DNA from: an uncultured Saprospiraceae bacterium | GTDB lineage: Bacteria > Bacteroidota > Bacteroidia > Chitinophagales > Saprospiraceae | Assembly (NCBI GenBank): GCA_938007965.1 | Contig: CALLMH010000058.1 | Span: 1-42,711, forward strand | Length of the DNA stretch: 42,711 nucleotides | Direction: 5' to 3' | Shown here: piece by piece, positions 33,220-42,566 of the stretch | How positions within the stretch are numbered: the first letter of the stretch is position 1 | Layout of the letters: every line of letters starts with the position of its first letter | Notes under the pieces: generated by a model | Seen by the model: the letters and a program-made list of their open reading frames with translations, nothing else | Told to the model about the DNA's origin: nothing | Database searches by the model: none | Made by a program: the position numbers and the translations under genes

Positions 33220-35136
33220 ATGAGCAAATACCTATTTTTAAAATCTAAGCGGTACATCTTGACGGCCGCTTGTACGTTGACTATTGCCGCTTTTTTGAGC
33301 GGGCAATCGGAGCGTCCTATAGATGGTTTTGGTTATAACGAATCTAATCCAAGTTGGGGGTCAACTTTTGACGTACAACCAAGATTAAGTCCTGCAGATT
33401 ACGCAGATGGCATCTCAATACCTAAGACAGGCCCAGAATTCAATAAAGAAAATCCAAGGGTAATTTCTAATAAATTATTTGCTCAAACAGAACAAATTAA
33501 CTCTAAATTATCTCTAAGCGATTTCACATGGGTATTCGGACAATTTGTAGACCATGACATTATTCTTTCTGAGAACTCAGAAGAACTATTAGAGAATATA
33601 GTGGTACCGGAAGATGACGAGCATTTTACTCCAGGGACCATCATCAGAATGGAGAGGAGTGAGGTAGCTGAGGGGACGGGAATCACTACACCTAGAGAGC
33701 ATCTCAATAATGTTACCGCTTATCTTGATTTATCAAGCGTATACGGATCAGATGACGAGAGAGCAGCATGGTTGAGATCATATGAGGATGGAAAACTGAA
33801 AGTCTCAGAGGGAAATATGCTTCCATGGAATACTATTGATGGTAATTTTAATGGCAACATAGATCCAAGCGCACCACATATGGCTGATGATACCAGATCA
33901 TTGATCAAAATGTATGTTGCAGGTGATGTCCGAGCAAATGAGAATCCGCTTCTGATAGCTTTTCATACACTATTCGTAAGAGAACACAACAGAATCTGCG
34001 AACAGGAAAAAGAAGATCATCCAGGGTGGAATGATGAGAGACTTTATCAAAGTTCAAGAAAAAAACTTATTGCATTCTACCAAAAAATAATATTTACAGA
34101 CTGGCTACCAGCGCTAGGAATCAATCTGCCACAATATGTAGGATACAAAGAATCTGTAAATCCTCAGATAACCAATGAATTTTCTACTGCGGCTTTTAGA
34201 ATGGGTCACACTCTCATCAATAGTACATTAATAAGAATGGACAATGATGGAAAAGAAATAAAAAGTGGAAATATCACTCTTAGAGATGCATTTTTTAACC
34301 CATTAGTAGTAGAGTATGCTGGTGGATTAGATCCTTATTTTAAAGGAATGGCAACACAGGTTCAGCAGGAATTCGATTGTAAAGTGATTGATGATGTAAG
34401 AAACTTTCTTTTTGGAGCTCCAGGACAAGGAGGTCTAGATCTAGCTGCGATCAATATCAATAGAGGAAGAGAAAGAGGCCTGTCGGATTATAATACCCTA
34501 AGGTCTAGTCTAGGAATGCCTAGATTAAATTCATTCGATGAGTTGACTGATAATACAGAAGATGCAACTGCTATGGAAGAATTATATGGTACTATAGATA
34601 ATGTAGATCCATGGGTTGGTATGTTAGCTGAGCCTCATGTAGAAGATGGGTTATTTGGAAACTTGGTGACGACTATCTTTGAGAAACAATTCCAATCATT
34701 GAGAGAAGGTGATCGTTTTTACTATGAAAACATGGATTTTTCAGCGATCGAGTTAGAAGAGATAAATTCAGTATCAATGAGGGATTTACTTATGAGAAAC
34801 ACAAGTATATCTTTGATGCAAGATGATGTTTTCAGAGCTATGCCTCATAACAATATTGAAACAGGGCCAGATTTAATACCATTCCCTCTAGAAGCGGAAA
34901 TCTACCCTAATCCAGTATTAGATGATTTACAACTTAAAGTATACGGATCTATAGAACAAGATCTTTCTGTAACGGTTATAGATTACATGGGTAAAATGGT
35001 AGTGAAGAGCTCACTTCATATACACGAGGGGAACAATATCCTAAATATTAATCTAGAATCTTGCCCACGAGGATTTTACAATGTAATACTAGAGACAGAG
35101 AATAGATTCAACGTCTTAAAAATGATCAAGAGGTAA
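33220..35136 (+). CDS. Exported animal-type haem peroxidase with T9SS tail
   Basis: 638 aa. Signal peptide (YILTAACTLTIAAFLSGQ). An animal haem peroxidase (An_peroxidase) domain with the distal DFTWVFGQFVDHDI (His about 112), LNNVTAYLDLSSVYGSDDERA, ENPLLIAFHTLFVREHNRI, the proximal AFRMGHTLINS (His about 330) and NINRGRERGLSDYNTLR. The last roughly 75 residues (AEIYPNPVLDDLQLKVYG...GFYNVILETENRFNVLKMIKR) are a T9SS sorting domain. Bacterial members oxidise halides or organic compounds with H2O2; the substrate here is unknown. Followed by a lysoplasmalogenase-like gene on the same strand 70 nt downstream. Confidence 0.93.
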   Translation: MSKYLFLKSKRYILTAACTLTIAAFLSGQSERPIDGFGYNESNPSWGSTFDVQPRLSPADYADGISIPKTGPEFNKENPRVISNKLFAQTEQINSKLSLSDFTWVFGQFVDHDIILSENSEELLENIVVPEDDEHFTPGTIIRMERSEVAEGTGITTPREHLNNVTAYLDLSSVYGSDDERAAWLRSYEDGKLKVSEGNMLPWNTIDGNFNGNIDPSAPHMADDTRSLIKMYVAGDVRANENPLLIAFHTLFVREHNRICEQEKEDHPGWNDERLYQSSRKKLIAFYQKIIFTDWLPALGINLPQYVGYKESVNPQITNEFSTAAFRMGHTLINSTLIRMDNDGKEIKSGNITLRDAFFNPLVVEYAGGLDPYFKGMATQVQQEFDCKVIDDVRNFLFGAPGQGGLDLAAININRGRERGLSDYNTLRSSLGMPRLNSFDELTDNTEDATAMEELYGTIDNVDPWVGMLAEPHVEDGLFGNLVTTIFEKQFQSLREGDRFYYENMDFSAIELEEINSVSMRDLLMRNTSISLMQDDVFRAMPHNNIETGPDLIPFPLEAEIYPNPVLDDLQLKVYGSIEQDLSVTVIDYMGKMVVKSSLHIHEGNNILNINLESCPRGFYNVILETENRFNVLKMIKR

Positions 35137-35206
35137 GTATTTTATACCATTTAGATTATTTTTTTCTTGCATTGATTTCATCTACATAAGTACGTAATAC
35201 CCAAGC

Positions 35207-35926
35207 ATGGATTCTTTCAAGACCTTTCCAAAATTTACTGTTTTCTTTATTTTTTTAATGTTGCTTGAGATCGCTGGACTTACAGTGATTCCTACTTTCC
35301 ATATGGTCAGCAAGGCACTGATAATGGCAGGCTTGATTGGATTTTATATTTTGGTCGAGAAGAGACAAAACAATGCTTTTTTAGCGGGGCTTATATTTGC
35401 TCTATTGGGAGATTGTTTTTTGCTTTTCTCTACTGTAGAATTTTTTGTAATCGGGTTGATCTGTTTTTTGATTATGCAATTATGTTATGCAGCAGCATTC
35501 AATAGAAAGAGACGAATCCCAAAGAATAAAGATTATCTTATCTGCGTGGCTATCGCGTCAGTAGGTATAGTTGTACTCGGTTTTCTATGGCATGACTTGG
35601 GTAGCATCAGGACGCCAGTTATCTTCTATACGATAGCTATTGTATTGATGACCATATATGCTTATCTACGTCATCCAAAACTTAGAGGATACAGCATAGT
35701 GTTGCTCGGGGTAGTATGTTTTCTTATCTCTGATACTCTTTTAGCTATTGATAAGTTTAATGGATCACTACCTAATGGGCAGATGCTCGTTATGATCACA
35801 TACATGCTAGCTCAGTACTTTATTGTTACCGGAGAGGTATTGAGCAATATGCCTAGAAAGAAAATAGCGAATCCAGTTGATGACGGCAGCTCATTCAATA
35901 GACACAAGAGACGTAAGGTGAGATAA
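35207..35926 (+). CDS. YhhN/TMEM86 family (lysoplasmalogenase-like) membrane protein
   Basis: A 239-aa protein with about eight membrane helices and the family pattern: ALLGDCFLLF, FLIMQLCYAAAF, SIVLLGVVCFLISDTLLAIDKF and YMLAQYFIVTGEV near the end. Members hydrolyse vinyl-ether lysophospholipids in animals (TMEM86), while bacterial YhhN is less well defined. The DCFLL and SDTLLA aspartates match the conserved polar positions. A basic tail (NRHKRRKVR) follows the last helix. Confidence 0.85.
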   Translation: MDSFKTFPKFTVFFIFLMLLEIAGLTVIPTFHMVSKALIMAGLIGFYILVEKRQNNAFLAGLIFALLGDCFLLFSTVEFFVIGLICFLIMQLCYAAAFNRKRRIPKNKDYLICVAIASVGIVVLGFLWHDLGSIRTPVIFYTIAIVLMTIYAYLRHPKLRGYSIVLLGVVCFLISDTLLAIDKFNGSLPNGQMLVMITYMLAQYFIVTGEVLSNMPRKKIANPVDDGSSFNRHKRRKVR

Positions 35927-36229
35927 CTTTGGGCCTATATTGTTTTTTGAGATGAGTAATATAAGACTGAGCGCATATAGTTCTATTAAGTATTACAAAA
36001 TGAATCATATGTATCAAGACGTACACGCCTAATCTTGTAATCTAGAAATATATGAATCTCGAATTCTTCAAAAGAATCCCATAACCAGTAAACGAATCGT
36101 CCGCAAAAAGTTATTTTACTGCCTTTTTATATGAATTTTGGTTTGTTAGTCAACTTAAAATATTGACATTCGTTTTCAAAGGATATACCTTCGTATATTT
36201 ATCACCGAATCAAAAGAATTAAAATTAAT
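35927..36229. other. Intergenic region with the reprolysin promoter
   Basis: 303 bases without a gene; only the promoter at 36163-36193 is recognised. Confidence 0.5.
36163..36193 (+). promoter_or_regulatory. Promoter of the reprolysin-like protease gene
   Basis: TTG (36163-36165), 20-nt spacer, TACCTTCG (36186-36193; one mismatch to TAnnTTTG), with the ATG at 36230. Confidence 0.5.
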
Positions 36230-39200
36230 ATGATGAAGCATCTATTTATAATGATTTTAGGAATGACCGTTTTCTCTGCAAATGGTCAATCACTGTGGAA
36301 GAAGTCAAATATAGATCAGTACCGATCTGCATCTGATGAAGACAAGTTAGTTATTCCAGCTGCTTACCATGCATACGAGTTAGATTTTGAAGGTATAGTA
36401 TCAGAACTTTATAATGCTCCGAAAGAGAATTTGGATTCGAGGTCAGAGCAAGGATTGGAGATCTCACTACCAGTAGCCAATGGTGGATTTGAGACATTTG
36501 AAGTATATTATGCTCCAGTGATGGCGCCGAAGCTCGCAGAGAAATATTCAACTATCAGATCTTACAAAGGATATAGTACTTCAGATAGAAATAAAAACAT
36601 TAGACTCGATGTAGGTCCGTATGGTTTTCATGCGGCTATCCACGGAGTCGACGGTATAGAGTATATAGATCCGTATGCAAAAGGAAATAAAGATCAGTAT
36701 CTAGTGTATGATGTAACTGATCAATTGTCTCAACTAGAGCATAGTGTACCTAAGTGTGGGACAGTAGATGACTTGAAGGATATTCACTTTGAAGATGCTA
36801 TCCAAACTCGAAGTGTAGACGGTGAGATTCCACTGCGAGTATACAGGATAGCTATTGCGTGCACAGGAGAATGGGGAGCGGTAAGGGGAACTGTAGAAAA
36901 TGCCATGGCTGATATCGTAACAGGTGTAAATAGAATTAATCAGATATTCGAGAATGAAATATCTATGAGAGTGATACTCATAGAGAACAATGATTTATTA
37001 CTCAATTTTGATGGGGCTTCAGATCCTTATATAAATTCTCAGTCAGGACAAGCCATGCTCAATGTGAATACAAGTGTGATAAATAATAGAGTAGGAAACG
37101 ACGCTTATGATTTAGGTCATGTATATGGAAGAAGTTGTGATACGGGAGGAATCGCTGCCTTATCATCTATGTGTAATAATGGAAATAAAGGAGGGGCTGT
37201 CACTTGCCACTATTCTAATAATCTTGATTTTATGGCAGCCAATGTAACCAGTCATGAGATAGGTCATCAAATGTCTGCCCAGCATACTTTCAATAATTGT
37301 AACGGAAATGAATCATTAGGAAATGGATACGAGCCTGGGAGTGGAACTTCCATTATGTCATACAGTGGACTATGTGGAGGATCACTAAATCTTAATGATG
37401 GCGGAGGTATCTATTTTCACGTAGCTTCTCTTATGCAGATTTATAATCATACAAGAGATGGGGGCGTAGCGGACGGCTGTGCAGAAATAATTGAAACATC
37501 AAATGTAGAGCCAGTAATCAGCCTATCTTATGAAGATAACTTTACCATTCCTGAGGATACCTATTTCGTACTCGAAGGAAGCGCTACAGACGCCAATGAA
37601 AATGATATTCTTACATACCAATGGGATGGATTCAATGCCGGGCCACAAAGTCCGCTAGGTTCGCCAATATCTACGGCTCCTAGATTTAGATCTTTTGTTC
37701 CTAGAGCGGAGCCATTCAGATTCTTTCCAGATCCAGCGATTATATTATCAGGTACCACCGACAGAAGAGAAGTAATGCCAGAAGGAAATATGGATTTGAA
37801 TTTCATGTTTACCGCAAGAGATAATAACCTAGAAGCGGGTACCGCTGTATATCAGGAAATAAGATTTAAAACAAGAGCAACAAACGAAAAGTTTGAAATA
37901 ACAAGTCAATCATCTGGTGCCGCAAGCTATAAGTATGGAGATCCAATCGATGTCACTTGGAACGTAGCCGGTACAGACCAAGCGCCTGTGAATGCACCGA
38001 ATGTAGATATATACTTCTTTGCTGGAAATGCGGACAACTTCAGCTTTGACAACATGGAACTGCTGGCTGAGGGCATACCTAATACTGGATCAGCTAGAGT
38101 ATACGCTCCAGATATGATCACCTTTGATGGAAGAATAATAGTAAAAGCATCAAATAGCATATTCTTCTCTATCAATAGAAATAATATCAGAATAGAAGAA
38201 ACAGATTCAGAAACAGTATTCTTCACCCCGAGTCCAGTCTCTCAGGCTGTATGCTTACCTAATTCTACTACAGTGGATATATCTACTCAAGGATTCTCAG
38301 GAATCACGGGGGATGTCGAGTTGTCAGTAGTGTCAGGATTACCTGACGGTGCTACGGCAGAGTTCAATCCATCAACCGTCCCAGTAGGAGAATCTTCTGT
38401 ACTAACTATAGATTATGACGGGTCTACTCCCTCAGAAAGATTCGATGTTATCATCAATGCAAATGTTGATGGAAAAGATGATTTTGAAAGAGAAATTATA
38501 TTATTTGTCAGTAATACCGATCATAGTGCAATGGCGGGAATCAATCCTATAGATGGCGCATCTGGTGTAAATGTTGCTCCCGTTTTCACATGGAGCGAAT
38601 CACCTAACGCCGATTCCTATACAATCGAAATCGCAACTTCTCCAGCATTTGGAAATACTACAGTAATCAGGGAGTCTAATTTGATAAATCCCTCATATGC
38701 AGTTTCTGATTTATTAGAAGAAACGAAAGTATACTATTGGAGAATTATACCGACTAACGTGTGCGAAGAGGGAGAACCTAGTAGTATAAATGCCTTTAGT
38801 ACGGAAGCACTAGCATGTGTGGAATTTTCTCCAGCGGAATCAAGTCTGCCGATTAATATTTCTCAATCTGGATCGCCAACTATAACATCAGAAGTTACAG
38901 TGACAGGTGGATCCATAGCTGATGTGAATGTTACTGAGCTTACAGGACAACATGAAAACAATAAAGATCTCGTAGTGACCTTGATATCTCCAGCGGGAAC
39001 AGAAGTTGTACTGTTTAGTAAGATTTGTAATCAATCTAACTTCAATTGTACATTCGATGATAACTCTAATACACCGGTACAATGTCCACTAAATGCTGGA
39101 GGATTAACTTATAGACCAAAAGAAATGTTGGATGCTTTCAATGAAGAACAGGCGAATGGGGTTTGGAAACTACAAGTCGATGATACCTCTCCAGGTAGTG

Positions 39201-39844
39201 GCGGTAGTCTCAATTCATTCAAACTAGAAGTATGTTCTGCCCAATCAGTCGAAAGTCCTTTTTTAGTAAATAATAATAAAATTATCCTACCATGGGTAGA
39301 TACGAAAGTAATCACTCCAGACGATCTTATGGTAGATGATAATAATAATGTAGCTTCTGATTTAATATATACAGTTGTAAAATTACCAAGAGGGCAGATA
39401 AAATACAATACATTCCCGTTTTCAGTAGGGGATCAGTTCACTCAAGCAGATATAGACAATGGTAATATTAACTATGCTTCAGGAACTTCAAATTATGAAA
39501 CAGAATTCTTGTTTACTGTGATAGACGGAGAAGGCGGATTTTTAGGAATCTCAAGTCTTGATATTGAAGTAAGCGATCCCAACAGTACATCTGATGCAGG
39601 AGTAGCCAACGAAATATCAGTCTACCCAATACCTGCGACCGACAAACTAACAATTGATCTTTCTAAATCGTCACAAGTATTTACTGCGTATAATCTCGTA
39701 AGTATAAATGGGCAGGTAGTAAGCTCTGGAAAGATAGACGCTACAGCACTATCAGTAGACATAAGTACACTGCCATCAGGTGTATACTTCATAAACATAA
39801 AAAATGAAGAATACTCTATCCCAAAAAGGATAGTAGTAGAATAA
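36230..39844 (+). CDS. Secreted reprolysin-like (M12B) metalloprotease, P-domain, T9SS tail
   Basis: 1204 aa. Signal peptide (MMKHLFIMILGMTVFSANGQ), a propeptide to about residue 195, then the protease: zinc motif HEIGHQMSAQH (about 342-352) and Met-turn GTSIMSYSGLCGG. C-terminal modules: beta-sandwich domains, a fibronectin-III-like segment (about 765-860), a proprotein-convertase P-domain (about 865-1000, NKDLVVTLISPAGTEVVLFSK...NGVWKLQVDDTSPGSGG), a CSPG/cadherin-like repeat (about 1010-1110) and a type A T9SS tail (SVYPIPATDKLTIDL...GVYFINIKNEEYSIPKRIVVE). It is exported and probably cleaves extracellular protein. A strong terminator lies 94 nt beyond. Confidence 0.95.
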   Translation: MMKHLFIMILGMTVFSANGQSLWKKSNIDQYRSASDEDKLVIPAAYHAYELDFEGIVSELYNAPKENLDSRSEQGLEISLPVANGGFETFEVYYAPVMAPKLAEKYSTIRSYKGYSTSDRNKNIRLDVGPYGFHAAIHGVDGIEYIDPYAKGNKDQYLVYDVTDQLSQLEHSVPKCGTVDDLKDIHFEDAIQTRSVDGEIPLRVYRIAIACTGEWGAVRGTVENAMADIVTGVNRINQIFENEISMRVILIENNDLLLNFDGASDPYINSQSGQAMLNVNTSVINNRVGNDAYDLGHVYGRSCDTGGIAALSSMCNNGNKGGAVTCHYSNNLDFMAANVTSHEIGHQMSAQHTFNNCNGNESLGNGYEPGSGTSIMSYSGLCGGSLNLNDGGGIYFHVASLMQIYNHTRDGGVADGCAEIIETSNVEPVISLSYEDNFTIPEDTYFVLEGSATDANENDILTYQWDGFNAGPQSPLGSPISTAPRFRSFVPRAEPFRFFPDPAIILSGTTDRREVMPEGNMDLNFMFTARDNNLEAGTAVYQEIRFKTRATNEKFEITSQSSGAASYKYGDPIDVTWNVAGTDQAPVNAPNVDIYFFAGNADNFSFDNMELLAEGIPNTGSARVYAPDMITFDGRIIVKASNSIFFSINRNNIRIEETDSETVFFTPSPVSQAVCLPNSTTVDISTQGFSGITGDVELSVVSGLPDGATAEFNPSTVPVGESSVLTIDYDGSTPSERFDVIINANVDGKDDFEREIILFVSNTDHSAMAGINPIDGASGVNVAPVFTWSESPNADSYTIEIATSPAFGNTTVIRESNLINPSYAVSDLLEETKVYYWRIIPTNVCEEGEPSSINAFSTEALACVEFSPAESSLPINISQSGSPTITSEVTVTGGSIADVNVTELTGQHENNKDLVVTLISPAGTEVVLFSKICNQSNFNCTFDDNSNTPVQCPLNAGGLTYRPKEMLDAFNEEQANGVWKLQVDDTSPGSGGSLNSFKLEVCSAQSVESPFLVNNNKIILPWVDTKVITPDDLMVDDNNNVASDLIYTVVKLPRGQIKYNTFPFSVGDQFTQADIDNGNINYASGTSNYETEFLFTVIDGEGGFLGISSLDIEVSDPNSTSDAGVANEISVYPIPATDKLTIDLSKSSQVFTAYNLVSINGQVVSSGKIDATALSVDISTLPSGVYFINIKNEEYSIPKRIVVE

Positions 39845-39937
39845 ACAAGAATCTAAATCCAAATCTGGACAAGAGAGAGGAAGTAGTTCAGGTTGTCATT
39901 TTCCGATATCATGGAAAATTACACTATGAAATAAGCC

Positions 39938-39974
39938 AAAAAGAGATCGAAACAATTTTCGATCTCTTTTTTTA
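39938..39974 (+). terminator. Terminator of the reprolysin-like gene
   Basis: AAAAAGAGATCGAAA (39938-39952) pairs with TTTTCGATCTCTTTTT around a very short loop and continues into more T. Confidence 0.92.
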
Positions 39975-40067
39975 TTTTGCTGTGAATGGATGCTTAGAAA
40001 ACAAATATTGGTTGTGATTTATGATCATTGAGTATATATCCCTATCTTATCCTTAAATAATAAAGAG

Positions 40068-41426
40068 ATGAAAAATTTATACATAATTGCATTTTTCTTA
40101 TTGGCTATTTCGCTCAGTATAGCACAGTCACCCACTACTCAGGATGATAGGATATATGATATCGTACAGTCAGTATCTGCAGATCGAATAGCTGCTGACA
40201 TTACAAAATTAGCTGGATTCGGTACTAGACACACATTGTCAGACACTACTTCTCAGACAAGAGGGATAGGCGCTGCACGAAGATGGATCAAAGATCAATT
40301 TGACATAATATCATCCAATTGCTCAGGGTGCTTAGAGGTTAAATTTCAACGCGGATTGGTAAAAAAAGGAGAATCAAGAAGAATCCCTGAAGATACCTGG
40401 ATAGTAAATGTAATGGCTATCAAAAGAGGAACAAAATATCCGAATAGATACGTCATAATGAGTGGTGATATAGATTCTAGAATTAGTGATCCGCTTAATG
40501 CTACGGATGATAGCCCTGGGGCAAACGATAATGCATCTGGAATGGCGGGAGTGATGGAAGCGGCGAGAGTCTTATCCAAGTACTCGTTCGAGTCGAGTAT
40601 CATATTCGTCGGCCTTTCGGGCGAAGAACAGGGCCTATTCGGCGGTAAGATCATGGCAACTCAAGCAAAAGAAGATGGATGGGATATCATAGGAATACTC
40701 AATAATGATATGATCGGTAATATCAAAGGCATCGATGGAGTCATAGACAATAGAAGCTTTAGGATTTTCTCTGAGGCTAATACTCCTGATGAGGATGAGC
40801 AGAAAAGAATATGGAAGCGATTCTATGGAGGTGAGGTAGATGGACCTAGTCGGCAGCTAGCACGATACGTACACATGACTACTTCCCAATATATGCCAGA
40901 AATGAAGCCAAAGATGATCTACCGATTGGATAGATTCGGTAGAGGCGGTCATCATCGCCCATTCAATGATGCAGGATTTCCTGGGATTAGAATCATGGAA
41001 ACTCATGAGAACTATAATATGCAGCATCAAGATATAAGAGTCGAGGATGGCATCTCTTATGGAGATGTATTGGAAGGGGTAGATTTTGAGTATTGCTCCA
41101 AATTGACTGCAGTGAATGCGATCAATCTAGCGGCGATAGCTTGGTCTCCGGCTCCACCATTAGGTCTTATGATAGGCGGTGCTGTCATGCCATCTACAAG
41201 ACTCAAGTGGGATGCTAGTATTGACACTCATGTTACTGGTTATATAGTGCATTGGCGAGACACCACAGCTCCGCAATGGCAATATAGTAGATATGTAGGA
41301 AATGTAACTGAGTTCACTCTAGAGAATATAGTGATAGATAATTATCTCTTTGGGGTATCTTCAGTAAGTAAGGATGGACATCAAAGTGTGGTTGCTTATC
41401 CTACTACATTGATACCTAGAAGGTAA
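40068..41426 (+). CDS. M28-family metallopeptidase, exported
   Basis: 452 aa. Signal peptide (MKNLYIIAFFLLAISLSIAQ). An M28 aminopeptidase domain with SGDIDSR (about 128-134), PGANDNASGMAG (Asp zinc bridge), LSGEEQGLFGG (catalytic and zinc Glu), NNDMIGN (zinc Asp) and a late HHRPFNDAGFPGIRIMETHENY with the last His. The family's first zinc ligand, usually His in 'GHYD', is Asp here (SGDID); a related subgroup appears to share this, but it is worth noting. The C-terminal 85 residues are fibronectin-III-like (PSTRLKWDASIDTHVTGYIVHWRDT). No T9SS tail is seen, so it is probably periplasmic. Confidence 0.9.
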   Translation: MKNLYIIAFFLLAISLSIAQSPTTQDDRIYDIVQSVSADRIAADITKLAGFGTRHTLSDTTSQTRGIGAARRWIKDQFDIISSNCSGCLEVKFQRGLVKKGESRRIPEDTWIVNVMAIKRGTKYPNRYVIMSGDIDSRISDPLNATDDSPGANDNASGMAGVMEAARVLSKYSFESSIIFVGLSGEEQGLFGGKIMATQAKEDGWDIIGILNNDMIGNIKGIDGVIDNRSFRIFSEANTPDEDEQKRIWKRFYGGEVDGPSRQLARYVHMTTSQYMPEMKPKMIYRLDRFGRGGHHRPFNDAGFPGIRIMETHENYNMQHQDIRVEDGISYGDVLEGVDFEYCSKLTAVNAINLAAIAWSPAPPLGLMIGGAVMPSTRLKWDASIDTHVTGYIVHWRDTTAPQWQYSRYVGNVTEFTLENIVIDNYLFGVSSVSKDGHQSVVAYPTTLIPRR

Positions 41427-41517
41427 ATATTAACCTTCAGTTTCTGTTTTATTCTTCCTTGATTAATAATCAAAAATCACAATCAAAGAAAAGAAAAGGC
41501 AAGGGATAAAGCTTGGA

Positions 41518-41751
41518 ATGCCTCAAAATTTCACGCAAGAGGGTAGAGTAAAAGGAGGGAAGACGTTAAAGCTCAAAGCGGTAAAGAACCCCAACAATAA
41601 AAGAGCTATTCCAATGATAAGGGAGTATCGAAAAAGCGGGTTAAGCCTCCAGAAGATAGCGAACGAATTAAACGAAAACGGTTTTCTTAGCTCAAGTGGT
41701 AAAAAATTCCAAAAAACATCGGTTAAGCGTTTGCTAAAAAAATACTATTAA
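41518..41751 (+). CDS. Small helix-turn-helix protein, recombinase-type
   Basis: A basic 77-aa protein. Residues 27-77 (KRAIPMIREYRKSGLSLQKIANELNENGFLSSSGKKFQKTSVKRLLKKYY) match the HTH tail of large serine recombinases and resolvases ('..GLSxxxIAxxLNxxGxxTxxGKxWxxxxVxRIL'). The catalytic recombinase domain is missing: the frame opens only 16 codons further left. It may be a remnant of a recombinase or a stand-alone DNA-binding protein. Followed by a terminator one base after its stop, which suggests it is still a transcription unit. Confidence 0.65.
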   Translation: MPQNFTQEGRVKGGKTLKLKAVKNPNNKRAIPMIREYRKSGLSLQKIANELNENGFLSSSGKKFQKTSVKRLLKKYY

Positions 41752-41783
41752 AAAAGGCTACCTAAAAAATCAAGTAGCCTTTT
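41752..41783 (+). terminator. Terminator after the small HTH gene
   Basis: AAAAGGCTAC (41752-41761) pairs exactly with GTAGCCTTTT (41774-41783); loop of 12. Confidence 0.85.
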
Positions 41784-41810
41784 ATAATGGGTTAGCTTTT
41801 TGCTATATTT

Positions 41811-42359
41811 TTAATCTAATAGAGCTAAATACAACATATTTTGTGCCCCCTGTGCTTGGTGAGGCAAGTTGCGCACTTTGTTAGGGTCAGGGAAGTTTTC
41901 TTTAATGTACTCGTTATTACGTTTAATTAACATTAACGCTGTTTTACTTATTTCTTTATTACTCCAATGGCCTGCCAAACCACTAAGCATTGTATGTAAT
42001 TCACTCATATTTGAAATATAGGGCATTGATATTAATTCATTTACGTAGTACTCTAAAGTTGATATATCATCTACTTCCAATAAGTTTTTTGATTGTAACA
42101 TTGTGCTGATTATAATCTTACGCAGGTTATTATAATTTAAATCATTTTTACGAGTAGTCTTTATTTTTTTATAAAAACTATCTAAATCCTCGAGATTATA
42201 ACCACCATCATTATAGACGATATCATAGAACTCATCTTCTATGTCTATCATATATAAGTTTTTTTCAGAGGTAAGCTGTGTTTTTACAGCTTGGTCAGCA
42301 TTACAACTAATCATTAATGTTGATGCTCCAACTAATAGAGCTAAAATATAATGTTTCAT
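41811..42359 (-). CDS. Hypothetical lipoprotein
   Basis: A 182-aa protein. Lipoprotein signal MKHYILALLVGASTLMISC. The mature part is helical, rich in Asn, Leu and Lys (YYVNELISMPYISNMSELHTMLSGLAGHW..., KTALMLIKRNNEYIKENFP), with no known domain. It is AT-rich compared with the core genes. A broken remnant of another gene lies immediately upstream on the same strand. Confidence 0.65.
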   Translation of the reverse strand: MKHYILALLVGASTLMISCNADQAVKTQLTSEKNLYMIDIEDEFYDIVYNDGGYNLEDLDSFYKKIKTTRKNDLNYNNLRKIIISTMLQSKNLLEVDDISTLEYYVNELISMPYISNMSELHTMLSGLAGHWSNKEISKTALMLIKRNNEYIKENFPDPNKVRNLPHQAQGAQNMLYLALLD

Positions 42360-42389
42360 AATAGGTTTTATTATTAGTTAATACTTAAA

Positions 42390-42563
42390 TTAAGTACCAT
42401 TATTACAACAATTTGATTGAGCTGTTGAAGCGGGTATTTTGGAGGTACTGTCTATTTGCCAATCACCGCTGTTTTGTTGCATCCATGTATGTTCGTATGC
42501 TGTGCCAGTAACATTGGCATTGCAACAATCAGAATTATCCCCTTCTACTTGATAGGATGTTGT
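42390..42563 (-). pseudogene. Truncated 3' fragment of an unknown gene
   Basis: On the minus strand an open stretch of 57 codons with no ATG near its beginning (it follows a TAA at 42566..42564) reads TTSYQVEGDNSDCCNANVTGTAYEHTWMQQN, then SGDWQIDSTSKIPASTAQSNCCNNGT and a stop. The two CC pairs and the TWMQQNSGDWQI part look like real protein sequence. The 5' part is absent; the DNA to the right is very AT-rich, so a deletion or insertion ended it. It lies 30 nt before the lipoprotein gene. Confidence 0.55.
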
Positions 42564-42566
42564 TTA

